Assembly: GCF_050613185.1 (NCBI RefSeq)
Contig: NZ_CP192511.1
Location: forward strand, 1,488,001 to 1,552,000
Direction: 5' to 3'
DNA: 64,000 nucleotides
DNA from: Chelonobacter sp050613185
GTDB lineage: Bacteria; Pseudomonadota; Gammaproteobacteria; Enterobacterales; Pasteurellaceae
Of this stretch, positions 34,715 to 44,791 are shown one piece after another. A program made the position numbers and the translations under genes. Numbering within the stretch: position 1 is the first letter of the stretch; every line of letters starts with the position of its first letter. The notes under the pieces were generated by a model. The model made no database searches and was not told the origin of the DNA. It saw nothing but the letters and a program-made list of their open reading frames with translations.

Positions 34715-35635
34715 CTATTCCGACGGAAATAAAAACGGATTGACCGCACTTTTGGCGTAACCCATTTTTTCCATCTCGTCATCTAAGAAGAAACTGGCAA
34801 GGTCATCGGCAATCGCTTCGACATCCGGGTTTTTATCCTGATATAGCGCTTTCAGATAGCTGTGGCAGTCGTCACAACTTTCGCTTTTGATCGCGTTTTC
34901 GCTGTCTAACGCCCAATAGTTGAGCTTGCCGCCTTGTTCGCAGTTGCTGCATTTCACCCGCACCATATGCCATTCGCTTTCGCATAAGGAACAGTGCAGA
35001 TAGCGCGTACCTTGTGCTTCGCCGATGTGGATCATGCTTGCGACCGGGGCGGAACCGCACACCGGGCAGAATTGGCGGTTTTCACCGAGTTCGGTTTTGG
35101 CATGGTGCGGAATTTGCTGCACCAGTTGCGTCCAATACAGCGATAGTGCCGCCCATAAGAAAATCGCTTTGTCGCTTTGATTCGGCAGAAAATTGTCGCG
35201 CAGCAGTTGATCCGCCAAGCTTTCCAATTCACTGTCAGACGCTTTTTCCAACCACTCGATACTTGCCAGAATCGTGTCGTTGGCGTTCGGTTTAAGTTGT
35301 TGCAACAGCTGTTGTAACAAGCTGATCCACACCGGATCACGTTGCCAATTTTTCCAATGCAATGGCTGCTGACTGAGCAATGCCGCATTGTCTTTGACCG
35401 CACTTAGGCGGGAATCGATGGCAAGCGGCGCATTTTGCAGCAAATCCAGTTGTGCCGCGGCGATATTGGCGCAGAAGCGCAGATAATCCTGCAGCGGGTG
35501 ATTTTCACTCAACTTGCGCAAGCGCGCTGCACGGCGTTGGTATAGGTTTTTCGGATTGGCGAAAAGAAGCGGTGGGGCAAAAAACCCCGCCGCTGCCTGT
35601 TTGATTTCGCTTTCCGCTAAGATGCGAATACTCAT
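34715..35635 (-). CDS. fdhE: Formate dehydrogenase accessory protein FdhE
   Basis: A 306-residue cytoplasmic protein needed for activity of respiratory formate dehydrogenases. Four CxxC pairs are visible (CPVCG, CSLCE, CSNCE, CDDC), the iron-binding rubredoxin-like part of FdhE. Its ATG overlaps the stop of the cytochrome subunit gene by four bases, so it is the last gene of the fdn operon and translationally coupled to it. Length matches H. influenzae and E. coli FdhE. Confidence 0.94.
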   Translation of the reverse strand: MSIRILAESEIKQAAAGFFAPPLLFANPKNLYQRRAARLRKLSENHPLQDYLRFCANIAAAQLDLLQNAPLAIDSRLSAVKDNAALLSQQPLHWKNWQRDPVWISLLQQLLQQLKPNANDTILASIEWLEKASDSELESLADQLLRDNFLPNQSDKAIFLWAALSLYWTQLVQQIPHHAKTELGENRQFCPVCGSAPVASMIHIGEAQGTRYLHCSLCESEWHMVRVKCSNCEQGGKLNYWALDSENAIKSESCDDCHSYLKALYQDKNPDVEAIADDLASFFLDDEMEKMGYAKSAVNPFLFPSE

Positions 35636-36306
35636 TCTTTATGCTCTTGTTTTTCTTGGCGTTCTTCTTTTTGCAATTCCGGCAGAATGGATTCACGGAA
35701 CCAACGCGGGTGGTGTTTTTTCGCCCAGCGTGCGGTAACCCAGCCTTCCACCATACCGGTGATGGAACCGCGCACCCAAATCGCCATATAGATATGCACC
35801 ATAATGCCGAGGATCAGTGCGATTGCGCTGGTGGCGTGCAACAATAAAGCGATACGAATCACCGGAATCGAGAAATTTTCGGCAAAATACGGGCGCCAAA
35901 TAATAATGCCGGTCGTCAATAAAATGACTAATGCCATAATCAACGTCCAGAACAGTAATTTTTGTCCCATATTATAGTGACCGACATCCGCCACGTGGTG
36001 CTCGTTGCCTTTCAGCACTTCAACCACATTGAACAGCCATTGCCAATCGCCTTTTTCGATCAGGTTATCGCGCCAATAGTGTTTAGCCAGAATGGCAAAA
36101 GCGGCAACCATCACTAAACCGGTGAACGGGTGTAATACCCGCGCCAGTTGCGGGGTGCCTAACACTTCCGCAATCCAAGCAAAGTCGGCAAAGAAAAACG
36201 ATAAGCCGGAAAGTGCGGTCATAAAGAAACACAACACTAACAACCAGTGGCTCAACCGCTCTTTCAGGTTATGGCGAATAACTTTTCTGTTTAAATCAAC
36301 CATCAT
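35632..36306 (-). CDS. fdnI: Formate dehydrogenase cytochrome b556 (gamma) subunit
   Basis: A 224-residue inner-membrane diheme cytochrome with four membrane segments that passes electrons from the iron-sulfur subunit to menaquinone. Histidines expected for heme and quinone binding are present in RHNLKERLSHWLLV, HPFTGLVM and the HVADVGHYNMGQK segment. A charged cytoplasmic tail rich in Lys, Gln and Glu follows the last helix. It overlaps fdxH by one base and fdhE by four. Whether to call it FdnI or FdoI cannot be decided from sequence; the symbol is by analogy. Confidence 0.93.
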   Translation of the reverse strand: MMVDLNRKVIRHNLKERLSHWLLVLCFFMTALSGLSFFFADFAWIAEVLGTPQLARVLHPFTGLVMVAAFAILAKHYWRDNLIEKGDWQWLFNVVEVLKGNEHHVADVGHYNMGQKLLFWTLIMALVILLTTGIIIWRPYFAENFSIPVIRIALLLHATSAIALILGIMVHIYMAIWVRGSITGMVEGWVTARWAKKHHPRWFRESILPELQKEERQEKQEHKE

Positions 36307-37211
36307 TATTCTCCTTTTCCGTGTGGATCAAGCGGTTTTTGGATGTCATCATCGTCTTCTTCGGTGTTCGGACCGATACCGATGTAGTGAGCGGCGGAGG
36401 CGATTGCCAACGCGCCCATTGCCATCCCTGCCAATGGTTTCAGAATGCCTTTCCATAAACCGACCACCGGACTGATGGACGGATCTTTCGGCAAGCCTGA
36501 ATACAACTCCGGTTTGTCGGCATGGTGCAGCACATACATCACGTGCGTACCGCCGACCCCTTGCGGATCGTATAAACCGGCGTTTTCATAACCGCGCGAT
36601 TTCAGATCTTTCACTCGGGTTTCGGCATATTGCTGCATTGCCGCTTTGCTGCCAAAGTGAATCGCCCCGGTCGGACAGGTTTTGACGCACGCCGGTTCTT
36701 GCCCCACATTCACCCGATCAGAACACAGCGTACATTTGTAAGCACGGTTGTCTTCCTTGTTGATACGCGGAATATTGAACGGACAGCCGGCAATACAGTA
36801 ACCGCAACCGATACATTTATCCGATTGGAAATCAACGATACCGTTGGCGTATTGGATAATCGCCCCCGGTGCCGGGCAAGCTTTTAAACAGCCCGGCTCC
36901 GAACAGTGCATACAACCGTCTTTGCGGATCAACCATTCCAGACGATCGTTTTCCTCCACTTCGTTGAATTTCATCACCGTCCACGATTTGGCGGTGAGAT
37001 CAATCGGATTGTCGTAAACCCCGGTACAAACTCCCGGGGTGTCACGCAGATCATTCCATTCGGAACACGCCACCTGACAGGCTTTACAGCCGATACAGGC
37101 GCTGACATCGATCAGCTTTGCCACTTCCACTTTATGATCCCGCGTTTGTGGCGGCGGGGTTAGCGTTGAAGTTGCAGAGGCATTAATAATATCTTGAGTT
37201 TGAACTGCCAT
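36306..37211 (-). CDS. fdxH: Formate dehydrogenase iron-sulfur (beta) subunit
   Basis: A 301-residue subunit with four 4Fe-4S clusters; ligands are clear in SACIGCKACQVACSEWN, GCMHCSEPGCLKACP, DKCIGCGYCIAGCPF and CTLCSDRVNVGQEPACVKTCP. A C-terminal membrane helix (GMAMGALAIASAAHYIG) anchors it and contacts the cytochrome subunit. It carries electrons from the selenomolybdoenzyme subunit across the membrane face. It starts one base before the end of the catalytic subunit gene region and is part of the same operon. Confidence 0.95.
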   Translation of the reverse strand: MAVQTQDIINASATSTLTPPPQTRDHKVEVAKLIDVSACIGCKACQVACSEWNDLRDTPGVCTGVYDNPIDLTAKSWTVMKFNEVEENDRLEWLIRKDGCMHCSEPGCLKACPAPGAIIQYANGIVDFQSDKCIGCGYCIAGCPFNIPRINKEDNRAYKCTLCSDRVNVGQEPACVKTCPTGAIHFGSKAAMQQYAETRVKDLKSRGYENAGLYDPQGVGGTHVMYVLHHADKPELYSGLPKDPSISPVVGLWKGILKPLAGMAMGALAIASAAHYIGIGPNTEEDDDDIQKPLDPHGKGE

Positions 37212-37212
37212 A

Positions 37213-40200
37213 TTAAGCCTCCGTCACTTTTTCAATGTTGACCAAGAATGTTTTAAATTCCGGTGTTTGCGTGTTGGCGTCACCGACACTCGGGGTCAGG
37301 TTGTTGGCAAAGAAGCCTTTTTTGCCCACGCCGGCAAAGCCCCAGTGAATCGGCACGCCGATGGTGTGAATGGTTTTGCCGTCCACTTCCAGTGCTTTAA
37401 TCCGTTTGGTGACCACGGCAACGGCTTTGATATAGCCGCGTTTCGAGAACACTTTCACTTGATCGCCGTGGTTAATGCCTTTTTCCGCCGCAAGTGCGTC
37501 GCCGATTTCAATAAATTGTTCAGGTTGTGCGATAACGTTTAACAGCGCATTTTTGGTCCAGTAGTGGAAATGCTCGGTTAAGCGGTAAGTAGTTGCCACA
37601 TAAGGGAACTCACTGGCATTACCCATGGTTTTCTGGTCGTTTGGCAAAATCCGCGCCGCCGGGTTGTGAATCACGTTCGGGTGCAGCGGGTTAGTGCCAA
37701 TCGGGCTTTCGATCGGTTCATAATGCTCAGGGAACGGACCTTCCGCCATTTTATCAATCGCAAACAAACGGCTTACGCCTTCCGGCTGCATGATAAACGG
37801 CAATACATCGCTGCCCGGAGGGGCAGTGGTGTAGTCGGCGACATCGGTATAGTTCCAGTTTTTACCGTTCCATTTTACCAATTGGCGGGTTGGATCCCAC
37901 GGATTGCCTTGGCGGTCGGCGGAAGCACGGTTGTAGATAATCCGACGGTTCAACGGCCATGCGAACGCCCAGTTCAGGGTGTTGCCCAAGCCTGACGGAT
38001 CGGAATTATCACGGCGCGCCATCATATTGCCTTTTTCCGTCCATTGACCGGTGTAAATCCAGCAACCGGAAGAGGTTGTGCCGTCATCACGCAACTGGGC
38101 AAAGCTCGACAACAGTTCGCCTTTTTTCACCACTACATTGCCGTTTTCGTCCAACAAATCGGCTAATGCATAACCGTTATTCTCTTTCGCCAATTCTTCC
38201 GCACGCGGCTCTAACGGATTGCGGTAATTCCACTGCATTGCATTGAGCTGCTCGATTCCCTGACCGCCCTCTTTTTCATACAAGTGCAGCAAGTGTTCGC
38301 GCAATTCGGACAGAATTTCCACATCCGGTTTGGCTTCCTGCGGTTGGTCATTGCCTTTCCAGTGCCACTGCAACCAGCGGCCGGAGTTGGCAATCGAGCC
38401 GTCTTCTTCGGTGAAACAGGTGGTCGGCAGGCGGAATACTTCGGTTTGAATGGATTCGGTATCCACATCATTGTATTCGCCGTAGTTTTGCCAGAAATCC
38501 GAGGTGTCGGTTTTCAGCGGATCCATGATCACCAAGTATTTTAATTTGCTTAACGCCGTCGTCATTTTCGCGCGGTTCGGATACGACGCAATCGGGTTGA
38601 AGCCTTGGCACAGATAACCGTTGACTTTGCCCTCGTACATCATATCGATATAACGGAAATGGTCATACGCGCCGTCGATTTTCGGCAGGAAGTGGTAACC
38701 GAACTCGTTATCCGCAGTCGCTTTATCCCCATAGAAGGTTTTCAGCAAGCTGATAAAGAATTTCGGCGTATTTTTCCAATAGTTGACCTGATCTTTTTGG
38801 GTCAGTTTCGGGGTAATCCGATTCAGGAACACCTCTAGACTGGTGTCTTTGTCCGTCGGCAACGGTATATAACCGGTTAACATATTCGGGAATAAGCCGA
38901 GATCGGTAATCCCTTGTACGTTGGAGTGACCGCGCAACGCATTTACACCGCCGCCGGACACACCGATATTACCCAGTAGTAACTGGATCATCGCCATGGT
39001 ACGGATATTTTGCGAGCCGACAGTATGTTGCGTCCAACCCAGCGCATACATAAAGGTGGCATTTTTATCTTTGGCGGCTGTTTTCGCCAATTCTTCACAG
39101 AAGTGTAAGAAATCCTTCTGTTTCGAACCACAGATCCGTTCGACCATTTCCGGCGTATAGCGGGAAACGTGCTCTTTCAGCACATTGATCACACAACGCG
39201 GATCTTGCAATGTCAGATCTTGTTTGGCGAAACCGTTTTCGTCAAATTGGTAATTCCAAGTGGACTTGTCATATTGGCGTTTTTCTTCATCGTAACCGCT
39301 GAACAAGCCGTCTTCAAAACCAAAACCCTCCGCCACCAAATAACTGGCGTTGGTATATTGTTGAACGTATTCGTGTTGGATTTTATCGTTGCTTAACAGA
39401 TAGTGAATAACACCGGATAAGAACGCGATATCGGTACCGGAACGAATCGGCGAATAGAAATCCGCCACCGAGGCAGTACGGTTAAAGCGTGGATCAACCA
39501 CCATTAACTTCGCACCACGGCGTTTTTTCGCTTCGATAACCCAACGGAAGCCGACGGGATGTGCTTCGGCGGCATTACCACCCATTACGATGACTAAATC
39601 GGAATTGGCGATATCAACCCAGTGGTTTGTCATGGCACCGCGACCAAATGATGGAGCAAGACTTGCTACCGTTGGTCCGTGTCAGATACTCGCTTGGTTG
39701 TTGATTGGCACCATACCGAGCGCACGCGCCCATTTTTGGCTTAACAAACCGGTTTCGTTGCTGGACGCGGAAGCCATCAACATCCCGGTGGAAACCCAAC
39801 GATTGACCGGCAAGCCGTCGCCGTTAGTCGGAATGAAATTGGCGTCGCGGTCGTCTTTCATCAAACGGGCAATACGCTCATAGGCTTCGTGCCAACTGAT
39901 ACGTTTCCACTCTTTCGCCCCCGGGGCGCGGTATTCAGGATATTGAACGCGGCGTTCGCTGTTGACATAATCCAATGCGCCCGCACCTTTCGGACAAAGG
40001 GCTCCGCGGCTGACCGGATGATCGGCATCGCCTTCAATATGAATCAGTTTTTCACGGGCGTTCATTGCTCCGTCACCTACGCTATAGAGTAGCATACCGC
40101 AGCCGACGGCACAGTAAGTACAAGTATTACGGGTTTCACGTGCACGCAACAGTTTGTACGAGCGCGGCGCAGCCAGTGCGCTTGCCGGTGCAAAACCTAA

Positions 40201-40269
40201 TGCGGCAGCGGTGGTTCCCGCCATGCCACTTGCACAAACTTTGAAGAATTTTCTTCTGCTGAGTTGCAT
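37213..40269 (-). CDS. fdnG: Formate dehydrogenase catalytic subunit, selenoprotein
   Basis: A 1018-residue molybdenum/selenocysteine enzyme oxidising formate in the periplasm. The twin-arginine signal SRRKFFKV starts the protein; the 4Fe-4S ligands are Cys50, Cys53, Cys57 and Cys92 (CTYCAVGC, ALCPKG). An in-frame TGA at 39682-39684 is codon 196, in NNQASI-U-HGPTVASLAP, exactly where E. coli FdnG has selenocysteine, and a bSECIS hairpin follows. Automatic calling splits the gene at this codon. It heads the operon with fdxH, fdnI and fdhE; fdhD is divergent. Confidence 0.96.
39638..39684 (-). promoter_or_regulatory. Bacterial SECIS element in fdnG
   Basis: Immediately 3' of the UGA codon the transcript folds with AGCAAG and CTTGCT as the upper stem, about 15 bases past UGA. 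Position and sequence correspond to the E. coli fdnG element bound by SelB. The start of the feature includes the UGA itself. Confidence 0.85.
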
Positions 40270-40409
40270 AAGAACCTCTCAAGATTGTGAGATTTAGAGT
40301 AAAATAAAAAAGTTAGTTTTAGGGTTGTAACAAAAATGTAAAATACGTTACATTCATTCGCTAGCTTACTCCTGTTCAAAATCCGACGCAACAGGCAAAC
40401 GTATTTTAT

Positions 40410-40423
40410 ATAATCTAGATCAA
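40410..40423. promoter_or_regulatory. Candidate FNR box between fdnG and fdhD
   Basis: On the minus strand the sequence is TTGATCTAGATTAT, matching TTGAT-N4-ATCAA in the left half and two of five positions or better in the right. It lies 141 bp upstream of fdnG, suitable for anaerobic activation. The rest of the 229-bp intergenic stretch shows no other strong signal. Confidence 0.4.
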
Positions 40424-40498
40424 GAAGATATTCCGCTATTTTTGTGAACTGCGTCAGAATTATAAAAATTTACCTATTTTTGATTAAAGGAAAAGACT

Positions 40499-41341
40499 TT
40501 GTTAACATTAAAAACAAGAAGCGTAAGTGTATTCATGCCGAATGGCGAATCGGACGAGCGACAACCGCACTTCGGGCGCAAAAGCGATTGGTTGGCGACG
40601 GAAGTGCCGGTTGCGTTGGTGTATAACGGCATAGCACATACCGTCATGATGTGCAGTCCGGCGGATTTGGCGGATTTTGCGCTCGGTTTTTCCCTCGCGG
40701 AAGGGATTATCGACCAAGCAAGCGATATTTATTCCCTTGATGTCGTCAATGTTCGCAACGGCATTGAAGTGCAAATCGAGATGGCAAGCCGCTGTTTTAT
40801 GGCGTTAAAACAAAAACGGCGTACGCTGGCAGGGCGCACCGGCTGCGGTTTGTGCGGCGTGGAACAGTTGCAACAGGTCACGCGCCCGCTAACCGCACTT
40901 GAGCACACGTTACAATTTGATTTGAGCAAACTCAACGGCTGCCTGCAACAACTGCAACAAGCGCAACAACTGGCTCAGCAAAGCGGCGCCACCCATGCCG
41001 CCGCGTTCTTCAATTTAGACGGCGAACTGCTGGCAATCCGCGAAGATGTCGGACGCCATGTCGCCCTTGACAAACTGCTCGGCTGGCACGCACGACAAAA
41101 ACAAAAGTGCGGTCAGAATCGCGAGAAACTGCAAGGCTTCGTGTTGGTCACCAGCCGCGCCAGTTACGAAATGGTGCAAAAAAGCGTCGCCTGCGGCATT
41201 GAAATCCTAATCGCCGTTTCCGCCGGCACCGACTTCGCCGTCAACCTCGCCGCACAACACAACCTCTCCCTCGTCGGCTTTGCGCGTGAAAATCGCGCAA
41301 CGGTGTATTGCGGGGGGGAGCGGTTTGATTGCAGTGAGTGA
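40499..41341 (+). CDS. fdhD: Sulfurtransferase FdhD for formate dehydrogenase
   Basis: A 280-residue cytoplasmic protein that carries sulfur from IscS to the molybdenum cofactor of formate dehydrogenase. The essential cysteines are Cys116 and Cys119 in RTGCGLCGVE. The start used is a TTG with AAAGG eight to nine bases upstream; an ATG at 40535 is an alternative with a poorer ribosome site and would remove 12 residues. The gene is divergent from fdnG, the order known from H. influenzae. Confidence 0.94.
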   Translation: MLTLKTRSVSVFMPNGESDERQPHFGRKSDWLATEVPVALVYNGIAHTVMMCSPADLADFALGFSLAEGIIDQASDIYSLDVVNVRNGIEVQIEMASRCFMALKQKRRTLAGRTGCGLCGVEQLQQVTRPLTALEHTLQFDLSKLNGCLQQLQQAQQLAQQSGATHAAAFFNLDGELLAIREDVGRHVALDKLLGWHARQKQKCGQNREKLQGFVLVTSRASYEMVQKSVACGIEILIAVSAGTDFAVNLAAQHNLSLVGFARENRATVYCGGERFDCSE

Positions 41342-41416
41342 TAATTTAATCCGCACTTCAAACCGCACTTTTGCTACAATACCCTCCAACTTCATCCATT
41401 AAAAAAGTGACCATTT

Positions 41417-44221
41417 ATGACAGCTAAAATTGCCGATAACGCCCTTGTTCTTGTGGACGGGTCTTCTTATCTTTACCGTGCCTTTCACGCCTTTCCCCCG
41501 TTGAGCAACTCGCTCGGCGAGCCGACGGGGGCGATGTATGGGGTGTTGAATATGCTGAAAAGCCTGATTGCGCAAGCCAATCCGCGCTATTTGGCGGTGG
41601 TGTTTGACGCCAAAGGCAAGACCTTTCGTGATGAACTGTTCGAGCAATATAAATCGCACCGCCCGCCGATGCCGGACGATTTGCGCAAGCAGATTCAGCC
41701 GTTGCACAACATGATTAAGGCGTTGGGCATTCCGTTATTGGTGATTGACGGCGTGGAAGCGGACGATGTGATCGGCACACTTGCCGTTCGCGCGTCAAAG
41801 TGCGGTCAGAAAGTGCTGATCAGCACCGGCGATAAAGATATGGCGCAGTTGGTGGACGATAACATCATGTTGATCAACACCATGAACAACACCTTGTTGG
41901 ATCGCGAGGGCGTGGTGGAAAAATACGGCATTCCGCCGGAATTGATCATTGATTATCTGGCGTTGCGCGGCGACAGTTCGGACAATATCCCCGGTGTGGC
42001 TGGAGTGGGCGAGAAAACCGCACTTGGGCTGTTGCAAGGCATTGGCAGTATGCGGCAGATTTATGCCAACTTGGATCAGGTGGCGGATCTGCCGATTCGC
42101 GGCGCGAAAAAGCTGGGCGATAAATTAGCCGAAGCCAAAGCGATGGCGGATCTTTCCTATCTGCTTGCCACGATTAAAACCGACGTTGAACTGGAGCTGT
42201 CTTACGACCAATTGACCATGCAAGCGGCGCAAACCGACGAGCTGATCGAAGCGTTCGGGCGTTATGAATTTAAACGTTGGTTGAATGAAATCTTGCAAAA
42301 CGGTTCAAGTTCGGTCACTGCGGCAGAATTATCGGCAACGCGTTTTAACGGTTACCAAGCTACGGCAACGACCAGCGAAAGTGCGGTTACCGCCCCGATC
42401 AAAGCGGTGCGGATTGACCGCACTTTATATCAAACCATTCTGAACCAAGCCGATTTCGCCGCCTGGTTAGACAAATTGGCGGCGGCGGATTTGATTGCGC
42501 TGGATACCGAAACCGACAGCCTGAATTATATGCAAGCCAATCTGGTCGGGATTTCCTTTGCTTTAACCAACGGCGAAGCGGCGTATTTGCCGTTGCAACA
42601 CCGTTATTTAGACGTGCCGCCGCAACTGGATTTACAGACCGCACTTGCCGCCTTAAAACCGATATTGGAAAATCCGAAGATTCAAAAAGTCGGACAGAAT
42701 ATCAAATATGATGAAACCATCTTTATCCGTCACGGCATTCAGTTGCAGGGGATTGCCTACGACACCATGCTCGAATCCTACACCCTCGACAGCACCGGAC
42801 GGCACAATATGGACGACTTGGCGCAGCGCTATTTGGGGCACGGCACGATTAGTTTTGAGGACGTGGCGGGCAAGGGCAAAAATCAACTGACGTTTGATCA
42901 AATTCCAATCGAGCAAGCGGCGGAATATGCGGCGGAAGATGCCGATGTCACCATGAAACTGCACCAAACCTTATGGCGGAAACTGCAAGCCGAACCGACC
43001 TTAGTCGAACTGTTTCAGCAACTGGAAATGCCGTTGTTGTCGGTGTTATCACGGATTGAACGCAACGGGGTGTTGCTTGATTCTGATTTGTTATTGCAAC
43101 AATCCGGCGAAATTGCCAACCGTTTATTGCAATTGGAACAACAGGCGCACGAACTTGCCGGTGAGCCGTTTAACTTGGCTTCCACCAAACAGTTGCAAGC
43201 GATTTTATTTGATAAGCTCGGTTTGCCGGTGTTGAAGAAAACCCCGAAAGGCGCGCCTTCGACCAATGAAGAAGTGTTGGAAGAATTGGCGTATGAACAC
43301 GCCTTGCCGAAATTGTTGGTGGAACATCGCGGGCTGAGCAAACTGAAATCGACCTACACCGACAAACTGCCGTTGATGGTGGACAAACACAGCGGACGGG
43401 TGCACACCTCCTATCACCAAGCGGTGACGATTACCGGGCGTTTGTCGTCGAGCGATCCGAATCTGCAAAATATCCCGATTCGCACCGAAGAAGGGCGGCG
43501 CATTCGCAAAGCCTTTATCGCCGCCGAGGGCAATAAAATCATCGCCGCCGACTATTCGCAAATCGAATTGCGGATTATGGCGCATTTGTCGAACGATGTC
43601 GGTTTGAATCACGCCTTTGCCGACGGACAAGATATTCACCGCGCCACTGCCGCCGAGATTTTCGGCGTGGCGTTGGATCAAGTCACCAGCGAACAACGCC
43701 GTAGCGCCAAAGCGATTAACTTCGGTTTGATCTACGGCATGAGCGCCTTCGGCTTGGCGCGCCAATTGGGCATTGCGCGCGGACAGGCACAGCAATATAT
43801 CGATCTCTACTTCCAGCGTTATCCGGGGGTGCAGACCTTTATGAGCGACATTCAGCAAAAAGCGCGCGAGCAAGGCTTTGTCGAAACCCTGTTTAAACGC
43901 CGTTTATACCTGCCGGAAATCAAATCCGCCAACGCCATGCGGCGCAAAGGTGCGGAGCGGGTAGCCATCAATGCGCCAATGCAAGGCACGGCAGCGGATA
44001 TTATCAAACGCGCAATGTTGTTGATCGACAACGAAATCCGCCACAGCGACGAGATCAAAATGATTATGCAAGTGCACGATGAACTGGTGTTCGAAGTGCG
44101 GTCGGATAAAGTCGATTTCTACGCCGAGCGGATTAAAACCCTGATGGAACAAGCCGCCCGACTCAGCGTCCCGCTGATCGCCGAAGTCGGTATCGGTGAT
44201 AATTGGGACGAAGCGCATTAG
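41417..44221 (+). CDS. polA: DNA polymerase I
   Basis: A 934-residue repair and Okazaki-fragment polymerase. The 5'-3' exonuclease occupies about residues 1-290; the 3'-5' exonuclease keeps its DxE motif (ALDTETDSLNY), so proofreading should be active; the polymerase has motif A (ADYSQIELRIMAHLS), motif B (RRSAKAINFGLIYGMS) and motif C (MQVHDELVFEV). Length is close to E. coli PolA (928). Upstream of the ATG is an uptake signal followed by CTACAATAC, a possible -10 region. No Spot 42 RNA gene is seen downstream. Confidence 0.97.
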   Translation: MTAKIADNALVLVDGSSYLYRAFHAFPPLSNSLGEPTGAMYGVLNMLKSLIAQANPRYLAVVFDAKGKTFRDELFEQYKSHRPPMPDDLRKQIQPLHNMIKALGIPLLVIDGVEADDVIGTLAVRASKCGQKVLISTGDKDMAQLVDDNIMLINTMNNTLLDREGVVEKYGIPPELIIDYLALRGDSSDNIPGVAGVGEKTALGLLQGIGSMRQIYANLDQVADLPIRGAKKLGDKLAEAKAMADLSYLLATIKTDVELELSYDQLTMQAAQTDELIEAFGRYEFKRWLNEILQNGSSSVTAAELSATRFNGYQATATTSESAVTAPIKAVRIDRTLYQTILNQADFAAWLDKLAAADLIALDTETDSLNYMQANLVGISFALTNGEAAYLPLQHRYLDVPPQLDLQTALAALKPILENPKIQKVGQNIKYDETIFIRHGIQLQGIAYDTMLESYTLDSTGRHNMDDLAQRYLGHGTISFEDVAGKGKNQLTFDQIPIEQAAEYAAEDADVTMKLHQTLWRKLQAEPTLVELFQQLEMPLLSVLSRIERNGVLLDSDLLLQQSGEIANRLLQLEQQAHELAGEPFNLASTKQLQAILFDKLGLPVLKKTPKGAPSTNEEVLEELAYEHALPKLLVEHRGLSKLKSTYTDKLPLMVDKHSGRVHTSYHQAVTITGRLSSSDPNLQNIPIRTEEGRRIRKAFIAAEGNKIIAADYSQIELRIMAHLSNDVGLNHAFADGQDIHRATAAEIFGVALDQVTSEQRRSAKAINFGLIYGMSAFGLARQLGIARGQAQQYIDLYFQRYPGVQTFMSDIQQKAREQGFVETLFKRRLYLPEIKSANAMRRKGAERVAINAPMQGTAADIIKRAMLLIDNEIRHSDEIKMIMQVHDELVFEVRSDKVDFYAERIKTLMEQAARLSVPLIAEVGIGDNWDEAH

Positions 44222-44285
44222 TTGAATTGACGAAAAATTGTGCAAGGGGTAGAGTAAGCACATAACCGTTTAAGGAAGGTGAAAA

Positions 44286-44447
44286 ATGGAAGATAAAACA
44301 GTTGAGTATAAAAAATTTGTTGCAGAGCAGGTTAAAAAATCGGACGAAGATATCAAAAATGGTCGTCTTTTTACCTCTGAGCAATTTTATGAGCGTGCGA
44401 TAAGTGCAATTGCAAGAGCGCAGCAAGGAATGAAACATAGTGCTTAA
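44286..44447 (+). CDS. Small antitoxin-like protein of a toxin-antitoxin pair
   Basis: A 53-residue, charged protein (MEDKTVEYKKFVAEQVKKSD...) preceded by TAAGGAAGG. The pattern of a short helical FVAEQVKKSDEDIKNGR segment followed by TSEQFYERA resembles C-terminal parts of ParD/RelB-type antitoxins. Its stop overlaps by eight bases the GTG of the following ParE/RelE-like toxin frame, the usual layout of such pairs. The function is inferred from context. Confidence 0.6.
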   Translation: MEDKTVEYKKFVAEQVKKSDEDIKNGRLFTSEQFYERAISAIARAQQGMKHSA

Positions 44448-44723
44448 TATTATTTATACTGAGCAGGCGTTAGATAATATCGATCTTATTGCGTTTAATA
44501 TTACCGAATTTGTTGGTGTTTATAGTGCGATAAATGTAATTGATGATATTAAAAAGTCTATTGATTTATTAGCGTATTCTCCAGAAATGGGCATAGCTGG
44601 CATTGTTTTGGGTACTAAAGAAATTTATCCTAGAGGCTATCGGGAGTTTATAGCATTAATGACAACATAATTTATATTCGTACGATTGTACATTGCCGCC
44701 AGCTCTATCCACCCATTTTTTAA
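44440..44723 (+). pseudogene. Frameshifted ParE/RelE-family toxin gene
   Basis: The frame from GTG 44440 encodes IIYTEQALDNIDLIAFNI... through YPRGYREFIAL and stops at 44670. The normal ParE end continues in another frame at 44661: DNIIYIRTIVHCRQLYP, terminating at 44723. Compared with ParE relatives, the strand between REFIA and DNIIYIR (which carries the YR-hydrophobic core) is missing, so a small deletion plus frameshift has probably inactivated the toxin. The region is more A+T-rich than its neighbours. Confidence 0.75.
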
Positions 44724-44791
44724 CGGTGCTTAGGGCATGAAAATAAAATAACGGAATTATAAAAAATTCCTCGCTGATAAAGATAATACCC

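Noticed and set aside
39682..40269. Apparent short separate gene ending at TGA before the main formate dehydrogenase frame
   Set aside because: The TGA is codon 196 of fdnG, aligned with the known selenocysteine and followed by a SECIS hairpin; it is one gene.
43205..43873. 222-codon open frame on the minus strand inside polA
   Set aside because: It is a shadow of the polymerase coding strand; composition and lack of domains argue against a gene.
44222..44285. Spot 42 (spf) RNA gene downstream of polA
   Set aside because: The enterobacterial neighbour position was examined, but the sequence does not resemble Spot 42 and has no terminator hairpin.
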